The translations under genes were made by a program, and so were the position numbers. The notes beneath the pieces are model-generated. The model worked only from the letters and a program-made list of their open reading frames with translations, searched no databases and was not told where the DNA came from. From Ruegeria sp. TM1040 (GTDB lineage: Bacteria > Pseudomonadota > Alphaproteobacteria > Rhodobacterales > Rhodobacteraceae), in assembly GCF_000014065.1 (NCBI RefSeq), contig NC_008043.1, positions 556,001 to 620,000 on the forward strand: DNA of 64,000 nt, written 5' to 3'. The stretch's first letter is position 1; each line of letters opens with the position of its first letter. Positions 1-9,804 of the stretch are shown piece after piece.

Positions 1-47
1 AGCACAAGCGCGAGACCAGCGGCGAATGTAAAAAGCGTCTTCTTCAT
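1..47 (-). CDS. 5' end of an exported protein (partial)
   Basis: Only the first 15 codons lie in the window; the gene continues off the left edge. The reverse strand reads MKKTLFTFAAGLALV from an ATG at 47-45. The lysines followed by a hydrophobic run look like the start of a Sec signal peptide. A purine-rich GAAAGGGG stretch sits a suitable distance upstream. The mature protein is outside the window, so no function can be given. It is divergent from mcl2. Confidence 0.6.
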   Translation of the reverse strand, partial: MKKTLFTFAAGLALV

Positions 48-409
48 AGGTTTTACCCCTTTCGGAACGATCCCCCACAAGGGCCGTGACAGGGGCCCAA
101 AAGGCACCCCGGCGACCTGGAATGGACCGGTTTTCTGGTGACGTAATCATGACTGCAGACCCAAGGTCCGCGTGGCGCCAGAGCGGAAAACAGCCGCCAG
201 AGGAGAGCGCCGGTACGAGTCAGAATGGCATAGAGGTCCAAAGAACTGGTTAACTTTGAGAACGGTATATTTATCAATAGCATAGCAAATTCTCCCTGTA
301 GTCGCCGCAGGAAGTTTCTGCGTTGCAGAAGGATTTCCCTTGAAATCAACCTGCTGCAAATGTAGCCATTTCGGTAATATTATGACTTTGACATCTCTGG
401 GAGAGCCCT
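48..409. promoter_or_regulatory. divergent intergenic region, gene-free
   Basis: These 362 bases separate the left-edge exported protein from mcl2 and must carry both promoters. An AT-rich patch lies around 258-295 and another at 374-392. I see no convincing -35/-10 pair or clear operator, and the short open frames here look spurious. The mcl2 ribosome binding site (GGGAGAG) is at about 399-405. Confidence 0.35.
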
Positions 410-1264
<855 letters not shown>

Positions 1265-1329
1265 GGCTGTGGTGGGGGCGGCGTGACGGCACCCGGCCCC
1301 TTGGCACCCGTCTGACGTTGGAGAAAGAC

Positions 1330-1878
1330 ATGGCACTTCTTATACTTGGCATCATCCTGTGGTGGGGCGCCCACCTGTTCAAACGCGTGGCACCCGCGCA
1401 GCGCGCAAGCCTTGGCGACAAGGGCAGGGGGCTCGTGGCTCTTGTTCTGCTGGTAAGCGTGGTCCTGATGGTCCTCGGGTATCGCGGCACCGAGTACATC
1501 CATGTCTGGGCGCCCGCACCTTTCCTCGTGCATGTCAACAACACGCTGATGCTGTTCGCGCTCTATTTCACCAGTCCCGGTCCCAACAAGGGGGCGCTGT
1601 TTCACAAGATGCGCCATCCGATGCTGACCGGGTTCAAAATCTGGGCGGTCGCGCATCTTCTGGTCAACGGCGATCTGGCTTCGGTGATCCTCTTTGGGGG
1701 GCTTCTGGCCTGGGCCGTGGTCGAGGTGATCACCATCAACAAATCCGAACCGAACTGGCAGCCTAATCCTAAAGGCAGCCTTGCCAAGGACGCCATGTTC
1801 TTTGTCGCTTCGATCGTGCTTCTGGGCGTGATCGGCTATATTCACGGGCTCGTCGGGCCCTCACCATTCCCGGGGTAA
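1330..1878 (+). CDS. NnrU-family membrane protein
   Basis: A 182-residue integral membrane protein with about five hydrophobic segments. It resembles the NnrU family, with LLILGIILWWGAHLFKR at the N terminus and the conserved HKMRHPMLTGFKIWAVAHLL stretch in the middle. NnrU was named for a link to nitrite and nitric oxide metabolism, but its molecular role is unknown. The frame is open from a TTG at 1318; I choose the ATG at 1330 because GGAGAAAG lies directly in front of it. It sits between mcl2 and mch, probably in one transcript. Nothing here points to denitrification. Confidence 0.75.
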   Translation: MALLILGIILWWGAHLFKRVAPAQRASLGDKGRGLVALVLLVSVVLMVLGYRGTEYIHVWAPAPFLVHVNNTLMLFALYFTSPGPNKGALFHKMRHPMLTGFKIWAVAHLLVNGDLASVILFGGLLAWAVVEVITINKSEPNWQPNPKGSLAKDAMFFVASIVLLGVIGYIHGLVGPSPFPG

Positions 1879-1882
1879 CTCT

Positions 1883-2086
1883 ATGAAACTCTATCGTTTT
1901 CTGAGCGAAGATGACACATCTGCGTTTTGTCACAAGGTGACGGATGCGCTCAACAAGGGCTGGGAGCTCTATGGCAGTCCGACCCAGACCTTTGATCCCG
2001 TAAAGGGCATCATGCGCTGCGGTCAGTCGGTGGTCAAAGAGGTGGACGGCACCTACACGCCCGACACCAAATTGGGAGCGCACTGA
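1883..2086 (+). CDS. DUF1737 small protein
   Basis: A 67-residue soluble protein matching the DUF1737 pattern: an N-terminal MKLYRFLSEDD, a central NKGWELYGSPTQTFD and a C-terminal MRCGQSVVKEV. These small proteins are widespread in Alphaproteobacteria and have no known activity. It starts 4 bases after the NnrU-like gene and ends one base before the mch ATG, so it is almost certainly cotranscribed and perhaps translationally coupled with them. Confidence 0.8.
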   Translation: MKLYRFLSEDDTSAFCHKVTDALNKGWELYGSPTQTFDPVKGIMRCGQSVVKEVDGTYTPDTKLGAH

Positions 2087-2087
2087 C

Positions 2088-3128
2088 ATGAGCAAGACCA
2101 ACCACGGGCGTTTCTTTGAGGATTACAAACTGGGCGAGGTGATCCGCCATGCGGTGCCGCGCACCGTGTCGGGCGGTGAGCGGGCATTGTATCATGCGCT
2201 CTATCCGGCGCGACATGCGCTCTATTCCTCGGATGAATTTGCCCGTTCGGTTGGTCTGACCCATGACAACGGCGCGCCGCTGGAGGATCTGGCGGCGTTC
2301 CATATCGTCTTTGGCAAGACGGTGCCGGATATCTCGCTCAATGCGGTGGCGAACCTTGGGTATGCCGAGGGGCGCTGGCTTTTGCCGGTCTATCCGGGCG
2401 ACACCTTGCGCGCCGAGAGCGAGGTGATCGGGCTCAAGCAGAACTCCAACGGCAAGACAGGCGTGGTCTGGGTCCGCACGCGCGGGCTCAACCAGCGCGA
2501 TGACTGCGTGCTCGAATACGTGCGTTGGGTGATGGTCCGAAAGGGCAACCTGGACGCCGATGCACCGGAGACCTGCGTGCCGGAGCTGAAACCGGCTTTG
2601 GCCGCGGAAGATCTGGCGCTGCCTGCGGGGCTTGATTTCACGTCCTATGATTTTGCACTGGCCGGAGAGCCGCATCGCTGGGGGGACTACGCCATTGGCG
2701 AGCAGATCGACCATGTGGATGGCGTCACGGTGGAAGAGGCCGAGCATATGCTTGCCACCCGCCTGTGGCAGAACACGGCCAAGGTCCATTTCGACAGCAC
2801 CGCGCGCCCGGATGGCAGCCGGTTGATTTACGGCGGTCATGTGATCTCGATGGCGCGGGCCTTGTCGTTCAACGGGTTGGCGAATGCGCAGATGATCGTG
2901 GGGCTGAATGGCGGTGCCCATGCCAACCCTTGTGTCTCTGGTACAACGATCCGGGCGTGGTCCGAGGTTCTGGATAAGGCGCAGACCGCAGCGCCCGGTG
3001 TGGGCGCGATCCGCTTGCGTCTCGTGGCCACCTCTGGCGGTGCACCCTTTGCCTTGAAAGGCGCGGATGGGAAATATGTGCCAGAGGTGCTGCTGGATCT
3101 GGATTACTGGGCATTGATGCCGCTGTGA
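2088..3128 (+). CDS. mch: mesaconyl-CoA hydratase
   Basis: This 346-residue protein is a double hot-dog MaoC-type hydratase with two related halves. The N-terminal half has GRFFEDYKLGEVIRHAVPRTV and the substrate-side HIVFGKTVPDIS. The second half has HRWGDYAIGEQIDHVDGVTV followed by KVHFDST and IYGGHVISMARALSFNGL. The length and the whole pattern fit mesaconyl-CoA (beta-methylmalyl-CoA) hydratase of the ethylmalonyl-CoA pathway. Its place in a run with mcl2 supports this strongly. It is cytosolic. It ends just before a GC-rich repeat element and the phosphatase gene. Confidence 0.9.
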   Translation: MSKTNHGRFFEDYKLGEVIRHAVPRTVSGGERALYHALYPARHALYSSDEFARSVGLTHDNGAPLEDLAAFHIVFGKTVPDISLNAVANLGYAEGRWLLPVYPGDTLRAESEVIGLKQNSNGKTGVVWVRTRGLNQRDDCVLEYVRWVMVRKGNLDADAPETCVPELKPALAAEDLALPAGLDFTSYDFALAGEPHRWGDYAIGEQIDHVDGVTVEEAEHMLATRLWQNTAKVHFDSTARPDGSRLIYGGHVISMARALSFNGLANAQMIVGLNGGAHANPCVSGTTIRAWSEVLDKAQTAAPGVGAIRLRLVATSGGAPFALKGADGKYVPEVLLDLDYWALMPL

Positions 3129-3140
3129 TGCAGACCGGGA

Positions 3141-3219
3141 AGGGGGCGCTGCCCCCTCGCGCCGCTTCTGACGAAGCGGCCCTCACCCCCGGGATATTTT
3201 GGGTTAGAAGAGGAGGGGC
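3141..3219. repeat. GC-rich palindromic intergenic repeat, copy 1
   Basis: Two consecutive hairpins, AGGGGGC-GCT-GCCCCCT at 3141-3157 and GCCGCTT/AAGCGGC at 3161-3180, are followed by CCCCCGGGATATTTTGGG and AGAAGAGGAGGGG. The same architecture recurs at 52916-52967. The 3' end of the repeat supplies the AGGAGGGG ribosome binding site of the next gene. From general knowledge, this type of element is common between genes in the Roseobacter group. Confidence 0.7.
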
Positions 3220-3223
3220 CTCT

Positions 3224-3799
3224 GTGGCGCAGGTTCTGTATCTGACGCATCCCGAGGTGGGTATTGATCCGGCGGTGGCGGTTCCTGATTGGGGGTTGAG
3301 CGCCCATGGTGCGGCGCGGGTGGCGGATCTGGCCAAGCGCGGCGCATGGAATGGCTGGCATGTGGTGACAAGTGCGGAGCGTAAGGCGTTGGAGACGGCA
3401 TGGCCGCTTGCTGCCGCAGCGGGCTCTGCCGTTGAGGTGCGTCCTGACATGCATGAAAATGACCGCTCGGCCACGGGGTATCTGCCGGGGGCGGAGTTTG
3501 AGGCCGTGGCGGATGCGTTTTTTGCCTACCCTGAGGTCTCGGTGCGGGGATGGGAGCGGGCGGTGGACACGCAGGCGCGGATCATCCGCGAGGTGCAGGC
3601 TGTATTAGCGGCACAACGCGGGCGGGATGTGATCTTTTGTGGTCATGGCGCTGTGGGCACACTTTTGTATTGTGCGCTGGCCGGAGAAGCGATCTCGCGC
3701 CGCTGGGATCAGACCGGGGGTGGGCATTATTTTTCATTCGATCTTGAGCATATGACACCTATGACGCATTGGCAGGCGCTGGAGACGCTCTGGCGTTAA
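3224..3799 (+). CDS. histidine phosphatase-like protein with altered RHG motif
   Basis: I start this 191-residue protein at the GTG at 3224, preceded by AGGAGGGG. The longer frame to 3125 merely translates the repeat element. It has the layout of the histidine phosphatase (phosphoglycerate mutase) superfamily: YLTHP at the N terminus, SAERKALETAWP in the place of the usual SPLxRAxQTA, an acidic HENDRSATG region, and CGHGAVGTLL holding the second catalytic histidine. The usual N-terminal RHG is LTHP here, so the conserved arginine is missing although the histidine remains. Activity may be reduced or changed. Substrate unknown. Confidence 0.65.
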   Translation: MAQVLYLTHPEVGIDPAVAVPDWGLSAHGAARVADLAKRGAWNGWHVVTSAERKALETAWPLAAAAGSAVEVRPDMHENDRSATGYLPGAEFEAVADAFFAYPEVSVRGWERAVDTQARIIREVQAVLAAQRGRDVIFCGHGAVGTLLYCALAGEAISRRWDQTGGGHYFSFDLEHMTPMTHWQALETLWR

Positions 3800-3875
3800 G
3801 CGGATGTGTAAGGATCGCGGGGTAGCCTCTGGCGACTCAGTGATTAATTCTGACTGTTATACTTGGGATTTGACT

Positions 3876-3907
3876 TTGTGATCACAGCAATCTGGCTTGT
3901 GATCACA
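3876..3907. promoter_or_regulatory. tandem TTGTGATCACA palindromes upstream of sdhC
   Basis: Two identical 11-base words TTGTGATCACA, each containing the 10-base perfect palindrome TGTGATCACA, lie at 3876-3886 and 3897-3907. Their starts are 21 bases apart, about two helical turns, so two dimers could bind the same face. They are 115-146 bases before the sdhC start, in the 222-base gap that must hold the operon promoter. I infer an operator; the regulator is not identifiable from this window. Confidence 0.55.
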
Positions 3908-4021
3908 ACGTGTAGAAATTGCCCCGAACGGCAGCGATAACAGCGGATTTTTACCACTCGTTTGCGTGACAGGGCGCAAAAATAGGCTAAAACGTCGACA
4001 GCTAACCGGAAAGGAGCCAAC

Positions 4022-4405
4022 ATGGCCGATGTCAATCGGGGCAAACGCCCGCTTTCGCCGCATTTGACCATTTATCGCCCGCAGCTCACCTCTATGTCGT
4101 CGATCATGGTGCGCATCACCGGAATCGCGGCGCTTGCGGTGGCGCTGCTTGTGGTGTGGTGGCTCTTGGCCGCTGCCACCTCCGAGAGCGCCTTTGCGTT
4201 CATCGACGGGCTGTTGCGCAGCTGGCTGGGAGACATCGTGATGCTCCTCGCGGCCTGGGCGATCTTTTATCACATGCTCGGACGCCTGCGTCACGTGGTC
4301 TGGGACTTCGGCTACTGCCTTGAGGTCGAAACCTCTGAGAAGCTGGGCGTGGGCATGTTTATTGGCGCAACCGTACTGACCGTCCTTGCGGCGCTCGTGG
4401 TCTGA
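4022..4405 (+). CDS. sdhC: succinate dehydrogenase cytochrome b556 subunit
   Basis: This 127-residue membrane anchor subunit of complex II has the family signature RPLSPHLTIYRPQ near the N terminus, three transmembrane segments, and YHMLGRLRHVVWD around residue 85 with a histidine positioned for heme b ligation. AAAGGAG lies just before the ATG. It is the first gene of the sdh operon and is followed after 14 bases by sdhD. It anchors SdhAB to the inner membrane and takes part in ubiquinone reduction. Confidence 0.95.
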   Translation: MADVNRGKRPLSPHLTIYRPQLTSMSSIMVRITGIAALAVALLVVWWLLAAATSESAFAFIDGLLRSWLGDIVMLLAAWAIFYHMLGRLRHVVWDFGYCLEVETSEKLGVGMFIGATVLTVLAALVV

Positions 4406-4419
4406 GGGAGCACATAATC

Positions 4420-4791
4420 ATGAACTATCTAACTGACCGCAAACGCGCAGAAGGCCTTGGGGCCGGGGGGGCAGGCACCCATCATCACTGGCAGATGATG
4501 GTGAGCTCGATCCTCCTTGTGGTTCTGGTGCCGGCCTTTGTGATCACCTTTGGGCTTGGTCTCGGTGGCACCTACGAAGAGGTGCTGGCTTACTATGGCC
4601 GTCCGGTGCCCGCGATCATCACTGGTCTCACGCTGGTGGTTGGCATCATCCATCTGATGCGCGAGGCGCAGGTCGCGGTGGAGGACTACATGCATGGGCT
4701 GGCGGAAAAGCTGACGCTGATCGCAGTTGCAGCCCTGTCCTACACGATGATTGCCGCGGGGCTTTTTGCCCTCGTCAAGCTCGCCCTGTGA
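4420..4791 (+). CDS. sdhD: succinate dehydrogenase hydrophobic anchor subunit
   Basis: A 123-residue protein with three hydrophobic segments and the segment HLMREAQVAVEDYMHG typical of SdhD. In the family this segment carries the second heme histidine and the quinone-side aspartate-tyrosine pair. The N terminus (LGAGGAGTHHHWQ) is also family-typical. GGGAGCAC precedes the ATG. With SdhC it forms the membrane domain of complex II. sdhA starts 24 bases downstream. Confidence 0.93.
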   Translation: MNYLTDRKRAEGLGAGGAGTHHHWQMMVSSILLVVLVPAFVITFGLGLGGTYEEVLAYYGRPVPAIITGLTLVVGIIHLMREAQVAVEDYMHGLAEKLTLIAVAALSYTMIAAGLFALVKLAL

Positions 4792-4815
4792 CCCGCGCGG
4801 TAAGGAACAAAGACG

Positions 4816-6624
4816 ATGACAGCAGCATATGAATATGAAACCCATGAATATGACGTGGTGGTTGTGGGCGCCGGCGGCGCCGGTCTGCGGGCGACGCTTG
4901 GCATGGCCGAGCAGGGTCTGCGCACAGCCTGCGTAACCAAGGTCTTCCCGACCCGCTCGCACACCGTGGCCGCACAGGGGGGCATCGCCGCCTCGCTTGG
5001 CAACATGGGGCCCGACAGCTGGCAGTGGCACATGTATGACACCGTCAAAGGCTCGGATTGGCTGGGTGACACGGATGCGATGGAATATCTCGCCCGTGAG
5101 GCGCCCAAAGCGGTCTACGAACTTGAGCACTACGGCGTGCCGTTCTCGCGGACGGAAGAAGGCAAGATCTATCAGCGTCCCTTCGGGGGTCACACCACCG
5201 AGTTTGGTGAAGGCCCGCCGGTGCAGCGCACCTGTGCCGCCGCCGACCGGACCGGCCACGCGATCCTGCACACGCTCTATGGGCAGAGCCTCAAGAACAA
5301 CGCGGAATTCTATATCGAGTATTTCGCCATCGACCTGATCATGTCCGAGGACGGGCAATGTCAGGGTGTGGTGTGCTGGAAGCTCGATGATGGCACCATG
5401 CATGTCTTCAACGCCAAGATGGTGGTGCTGGCGACCGGCGGTTATGGCCGTGCCTATTTCTCTGCGACCTCGGCCCATACCTGCACCGGCGACGGTGGCG
5501 GTATGGTAGCGCGCGCGGGTCTGCCGCTTCAGGATATGGAGTTTGTGCAGTTCCACCCGACCGGCATCTACGGCTCCGGCTGTCTGATCACCGAGGGCGC
5601 GCGCGGCGAAGGCGGCTACCTGACGAACTCCGAGGGTGAGCGCTTTATGGAGCGGTATGCGCCCAACTATAAAGACCTCGCACCGCGCGACTATGTCTCG
5701 CGCTCCATGACCATGGAGATCCGCGAAGGTCGTGGTGTGGGTGAGCATGGCGACCATATCCACCTGAACCTCAGCCACTTGCCGGCCGAAGCGCTGGCGG
5801 AGCGTCTGCCGGGGATTTCCGAGTCTGCAAAAATCTTTGCAGGTGTCGACGTCACCAAAGAGCCGATCCCGGTTCTGCCGACCGTGCACTACAACATGGG
5901 CGGTATCCCCACGAACTATTGGGGTGAGGTGCTGAACCCCACTGAGGACAACCCGACCGGTGTTGTTCCGGGTCTTATGGCCGTGGGTGAGGCGGGCTGT
6001 GCCTCTGTGCATGGTGCCAACCGTCTGGGCTCCAACTCTCTCATCGACCTTGTGGTCTTTGGCCGTGCATCGGCGATCCGCGCCGGCAAGGTCGTGGACC
6101 CAGAGGCCCCCAACCCGGTGCTGAACCAGGCGTCCATCGACAAGGCCTTTGATCGCTTTGACGGGCTGCGCAACGCCAAGGGTGGCACGCCGACCGCGGA
6201 ACTGCGCCTTGAGATGCAGCGCACCATGCAGGCGGATGCGGCGGTGTTCCGCACCGACAAGACCCTCAAGGAAGGCGTCGAGAAGATGGAGGTGATCGCG
6301 GCCAAGCTCGACGATCTCCATGTCACCGATACCTCGTTGGTGTGGAACTCCGACTTGATGGAGACGCTCGAGCTTACCAACCTGATGCCCAACGCGCTGG
6401 CGACCATCGTTGGCGCTGAGGCGCGCAAGGAAAGCCGTGGTGCCCATGCGCATGAGGATTACGCCGAGCGTGACGATGAAAACTGGCGTGTGCACACCGT
6501 GGCACGGGTTGAGGGCAACAAGACCTCCCTCAGCTATCGTCCGGTGATTGTTGATCCGCTGACCAATGAGGACGCCGGTGGCATCAGCCTCAAGAAGATC
6601 GCGCCCAAGGCTCGGACCTTCTAA
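4816..6624 (+). CDS. sdhA: succinate dehydrogenase flavoprotein subunit
   Basis: This 602-residue protein, normal length, oxidises succinate to fumarate. [13 protein letters not shown] near residue 16 is the FAD dinucleotide fold. [14 protein letters not shown] carries the histidine that holds FAD covalently. FHPTG and TEGARGEGG line the dicarboxylate site. [11 protein letters not shown] is the conserved C-terminal FAD motif. The frame is intact. Its TAA is immediately followed by the ATG of a sulfotransferase-like gene, which separates sdhA from sdhB. Confidence 0.97.
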   Translation: MTAAYEYETHEYDVVVVGAGGAGLRATLGMAEQGLRTACVTKVFPTRSHTVAAQGGIAASLGNMGPDSWQWHMYDTVKGSDWLGDTDAMEYLAREAPKAVYELEHYGVPFSRTEEGKIYQRPFGGHTTEFGEGPPVQRTCAAADRTGHAILHTLYGQSLKNNAEFYIEYFAIDLIMSEDGQCQGVVCWKLDDGTMHVFNAKMVVLATGGYGRAYFSATSAHTCTGDGGGMVARAGLPLQDMEFVQFHPTGIYGSGCLITEGARGEGGYLTNSEGERFMERYAPNYKDLAPRDYVSRSMTMEIREGRGVGEHGDHIHLNLSHLPAEALAERLPGISESAKIFAGVDVTKEPIPVLPTVHYNMGGIPTNYWGEVLNPTEDNPTGVVPGLMAVGEAGCASVHGANRLGSNSLIDLVVFGRASAIRAGKVVDPEAPNPVLNQASIDKAFDRFDGLRNAKGGTPTAELRLEMQRTMQADAAVFRTDKTLKEGVEKMEVIAAKLDDLHVTDTSLVWNSDLMETLELTNLMPNALATIVGAEARKESRGAHAHEDYAERDDENWRVHTVARVEGNKTSLSYRPVIVDPLTNEDAGGISLKKIAPKARTF

Positions 6625-7497
6625 ATGACCTCTGCGCCTCCCAGAATTCTCTGCGTCGGCACGCATCACAAGACGGGTACCGTCTGGATGCGGCGTGTCT
6701 GGCGCGAGATCGGGGAGGCGCTCTCTATTCCCTTTGTTCCGGTTCACAATCCGCAGAACTGGACACGTATCCCCACCAAGGGGCGCGTGATTGTTGCAAA
6801 CTGGGGTGCGCGCTTTGCGCCTGATTTGTTCGACACCCCGGAGGCGCGGTTCCTGCATGTAATCCGTGATCCGCGCGATGTCCTGATTTCGGGCGCGCGC
6901 TATCACGAGGACGCACCGGGGCGCTCGGAGCGGTTCTTGCACAAAGCGCGTGCGGATCTTGGCGGTCTGACCTACCAGCAGCATCTGCGCAGCTTGCCCA
7001 GCCGCGACGACAAGTTGCGGTTCGAGATGGGGGAGATGCATCAGCGTACCCTGACCGAGATGCTCGATTGGCCCTATGGCCACCCGCGTGCCTTTGACGT
7101 CACCTTTGAGACGCTGATGGCCGATACTGGCTGCGAGACCTTCGCGGCAGCGCTGGAGTTCTTTGGTTTTGACGCGCCAGAGGTCGAGGTTGCGCAGAAG
7201 ATCTTCTTCAAGCATGCGCTTTTTGGTGGCTTCAGTGATAAAAACTCTGACGGCACCACGGATCGCAGGCTGAACGCCCATGTGGCACCGGGCGCGAAAC
7301 GCGGCTGGCGGCAGGTATTCTCGGCCGAGATCGCCGAAGATTATTGCGCACGCTTTGGCGCGGCGCTGGTGCGCCTGGGCTATGAAACGGACGCGCGGGC
7401 GTGGTGCGATGCGATCGCGCCGAAGACAGCGATCCCGGAGCCCGCGCATATGGTGCAGCCGCCCCCTTTGGGGCTGGCGATGGGGGGGATGGCATGA
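6625..7497 (+). CDS. sulfotransferase-domain protein inside the sdh operon
   Basis: A 290-residue protein with the two signature elements of PAPS-dependent sulfotransferases: a P-loop-like LCVGTHHKTGTVWMRRV near residue 9, and VIRDPRDVLISGARYHE near residue 78 for binding the 3'-phosphate. The start codon directly abuts the sdhA stop, and the gene overlaps the next by 4 bases, so it is translated from the sdh message. No signal peptide is evident. The acceptor is unknown and no link to succinate oxidation is obvious. This is not a standard complex II assembly factor. Confidence 0.75.
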   Translation: MTSAPPRILCVGTHHKTGTVWMRRVWREIGEALSIPFVPVHNPQNWTRIPTKGRVIVANWGARFAPDLFDTPEARFLHVIRDPRDVLISGARYHEDAPGRSERFLHKARADLGGLTYQQHLRSLPSRDDKLRFEMGEMHQRTLTEMLDWPYGHPRAFDVTFETLMADTGCETFAAALEFFGFDAPEVEVAQKIFFKHALFGGFSDKNSDGTTDRRLNAHVAPGAKRGWRQVFSAEIAEDYCARFGAALVRLGYETDARAWCDAIAPKTAIPEPAHMVQPPPLGLAMGGMA

Positions 7498-8360
7498 CCT
7501 CTGTCGCTGCTTTCGCCACCTCACCAAACGCCTGGGAGGCGCTCGGCATCCGGCCTGCGCGCGCCCTGCGCATGATCGGCATGCGGCGCTCTGGCAATCA
7601 CGCGATTGCCAACTGGCTGCAGCGCAACGCCGAGCGTGCGGTGTTTCTGAACAACTGTCGCCCGACGCGCGACCCGCTCCTGAGCCACAATGGCATCGAG
7701 GTCGGCGGCGCGCGTTTTGCAGGCGATCCCGTCGAGGCGGCGGCTGAGGCGGGCGAGGGGGCGCTGCTATTGGTGTCTTATGAGGACACGATCCATCAGC
7801 GTTTTGTGACCAAGGACAATCTGTCCGGCCCCTACAAAAGCGCTAATTTCAGTGCTGAGTTGTTGATCTATCGCAGCTTTCTGAACTGGAGCGCCTCGCT
7901 TCTGAAAAAGCTGCAGCGCAACGAGAGTTACCGCGCGGCGGACCGGATGGCGGTCGCTGCGCGCGCTGTGGCGACCTATGGCGACCTGCTTGTCGAGGTT
8001 CTCGAAGCGCCGCAGGACGGTCGGGTTGCGATCTGCTATGACGCCTGGGCGCAGGATGAGCTTTATCGCGCGCGGCTGCTCTCGGATCTGGGTCTGAGCC
8101 TGCGCGACAACAGCCTGGGCGATGTCCAGCCCTACGGCGGCGGGTCGAGCTTTCAAGACAGCGCCACGGACCCCGCAGAGCTGCAGCCGTCCGCGCGCTG
8201 GCGCGAGATGGCCCGGGACCCCGAGTATCAGGCCCTGTTGCAGGTCGCCGCATTGGACCGCGCCTTCATGGATCGCGTTGATGCGCTTTTCCCCGCAGAT
8301 GCCGCGCTGATGGCGCGCCTGCCGGATCTTCCCGCTCTGGACGTGGAGGCAGACCTGTGA
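7494..8360 (+). CDS. second sulfotransferase-like protein inside the sdh operon
   Basis: I start this 288-residue protein at the ATG at 7494, which overlaps the previous stop as ATGA. The motif MIGMRRSGNHAIANWLQRN near residue 28 resembles the 5'-phosphosulfate loop of sulfotransferases, but with RRSGNH instead of KTGT. A clear second 3'-phosphate motif is harder to see; LLIYRSFLNWSASLLKKL could serve. It may be a divergent member of the family or a related P-loop enzyme. Context: directly between its sulfotransferase neighbour and sdhB. A 129-base gap precedes sdhB. Confidence 0.6.
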   Translation: MTSVAAFATSPNAWEALGIRPARALRMIGMRRSGNHAIANWLQRNAERAVFLNNCRPTRDPLLSHNGIEVGGARFAGDPVEAAAEAGEGALLLVSYEDTIHQRFVTKDNLSGPYKSANFSAELLIYRSFLNWSASLLKKLQRNESYRAADRMAVAARAVATYGDLLVEVLEAPQDGRVAICYDAWAQDELYRARLLSDLGLSLRDNSLGDVQPYGGGSSFQDSATDPAELQPSARWREMARDPEYQALLQVAALDRAFMDRVDALFPADAALMARLPDLPALDVEADL

Positions 8361-8489
8361 CCTCCCGCCCGATGAACACGCGCAGCGATTGCGCCCGAAA
8401 TGACGCCCGGATCTGTCCGGGCCCAGCCCTCTCCCCGCATGTGCTGCCGCTGGCAGCCCATGTGGGCAGCTAAGCAAGGAGACACGATC

Positions 8490-9269
8490 ATGGTCGAATT
8501 CGCACTTCCGAAAAACTCCAGGATCACCACTGGCAAGACGTGGCCCAAGCCTGAAGGCGCAACCAATGTGCGCAAGTTCCAGATCTACCGCTGGAACCCG
8601 GACGATGGCAAAAACCCCAGCGTGGACACGTATTTCCTCGATATGGACAAATGCGGTCCGATGGTTCTGGACGCGCTCATCAAGATCAAGAACGAGATCG
8701 ACCCGACGCTGACCTTCCGCCGCTCCTGCCGCGAGGGCATCTGTGGCTCCTGTGCGATGAACATCGACGGGATCAACACGCTGGCCTGTATCTATGGTCT
8801 CGACGAGATCAAGGGCGACGTGAAGATCTATCCGCTGCCGCATATGCCGGTGGTGAAGGACCTTATTCCCGATCTCACGCATTTCTATGCCCAGCATGCC
8901 TCGATCATGCCGTGGCTTGAGACCAAGACCAACCGTCCCGCCAAAGAGTGGAAGCAGTCCATCGAGGACCGCAAGAAGCTTGACGGGCTTTATGAGTGCG
9001 TGATGTGCGCGTCCTGCTCCACCTCCTGCCCGAGCTACTGGTGGAACGGCGACCGTTACCTCGGCCCTGCCGCGCTGCTGCATGCCTATCGCTGGATCAT
9101 CGACAGCCGCGACGAGGCAACCGGTGAGCGTCTCGACAATCTTGAAGACCCGTTCAAGCTCTACCGCTGCCACACCATCATGAACTGCGCCAAGACCTGC
9201 CCCAAAGGCCTGAACCCCGCCAAGGCGATCGCGCATATCAAGAAACTGATGGTCGAACGCACCGTTTGA
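8490..9269 (+). CDS. sdhB: succinate dehydrogenase iron-sulfur subunit
   Basis: A 259-residue protein carrying the three Fe-S clusters of complex [18 protein letters not shown] with the later TLAC binds [2Fe-2S]. [16 protein letters not shown] and [17 protein letters not shown] provide the [4Fe-4S] and [3Fe-4S] ligands. The ATG at 8490 is chosen because AAGGAGA precedes it and the resulting length is standard; the frame is open further upstream without coding character. It is the last gene of the operon and is followed by a terminator. Confidence 0.96.
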   Translation: MVEFALPKNSRITTGKTWPKPEGATNVRKFQIYRWNPDDGKNPSVDTYFLDMDKCGPMVLDALIKIKNEIDPTLTFRRSCREGICGSCAMNIDGINTLACIYGLDEIKGDVKIYPLPHMPVVKDLIPDLTHFYAQHASIMPWLETKTNRPAKEWKQSIEDRKKLDGLYECVMCASCSTSCPSYWWNGDRYLGPAALLHAYRWIIDSRDEATGERLDNLEDPFKLYRCHTIMNCAKTCPKGLNPAKAIAHIKKLMVERTV

Positions 9270-9323
9270 CCGGGACGGCTTGATCACGACTGTCTGATCG
9301 AGGCCGATAGGTCACGAGATTTG

Positions 9324-9357
9324 CCCCGTAGCCCATGGCGGCTGCGGGGTTTTTGTT
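9324..9357 (+). terminator. intrinsic terminator of the sdh operon
   Basis: The 10-bp stem CCCCGTAGCC (9324-9333) with GGCTGCGGGG (9340-9349), one G-U pair and a six-base loop, is followed directly by TTTTTGTTT. It lies 55 bases after the sdhB stop. Confidence 0.9.
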
Positions 9358-9388
9358 TGCGTTCTGATACGAATTGCAAACCGAGAAC

Positions 9389-9443
9389 GGCCCCCGATCC
9401 TGGGTGGGGGTGAAGCCCCCTCCCGTGGGGAGGGTCGGGGGCT
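9389..9443. repeat. GC-rich inverted repeat in a gene-free stretch
   Basis: The arms 9389-9400 (GGCCCCCGATCC) and 9432-9443 (GGGTCGGGGGCT) pair with two G-U matches, and a CCCTCCC/GGGAGGG hairpin lies inside. The surrounding interval 9358-9804 (447 bases) holds only short low-quality open frames and this structure. I see no supportable gene there. Confidence 0.5.
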
Positions 9444-9804
9444 GTTCGGCCTGTCGGCCAAACGGGACTTCTTGGTTCATTATCAAAAACAGGCGGCCGC
9501 CCATTGGGGCGGGGAGTTGGCTGGGGTGGAAAGCCCCACGTCCGAAAGTGAGCTCGGATCGGACCCAGCCTGCACCCAATGAGGGGGTGGTCTCTGGCGG
9601 GCCAGTCTCCTGAGGGTCTTGGTGTCGCGACGCATCGATCCTGACAGATCTTCCTAAATTCCGGTTCAACAGGGCGTACGCCGGGGGCGCAACGGATCCG
9701 GCGCGCTTTGCTTGCAAGGGGCGCATAACCCCTTTGCAAAACTGTCTGATGCGGCAGTGCAGCATCGTACCTAAATTGGCCCCCAGGGAGGCGCTGATAC
9801 TGAC

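Noticed and set aside
4429..7527. A 1032-codon open frame on the minus strand
   Set aside because: It is antisense to sdhD, sdhA and the sulfotransferase gene, which have clear motifs; long antisense frames are expected in high-GC DNA.
9374..9613. A 79-codon open frame after the sdh terminator
   Set aside because: It is GC-rich, proline- and glycine-heavy, overlaps the inverted repeat at 9389-9443 and has no ribosome binding site.
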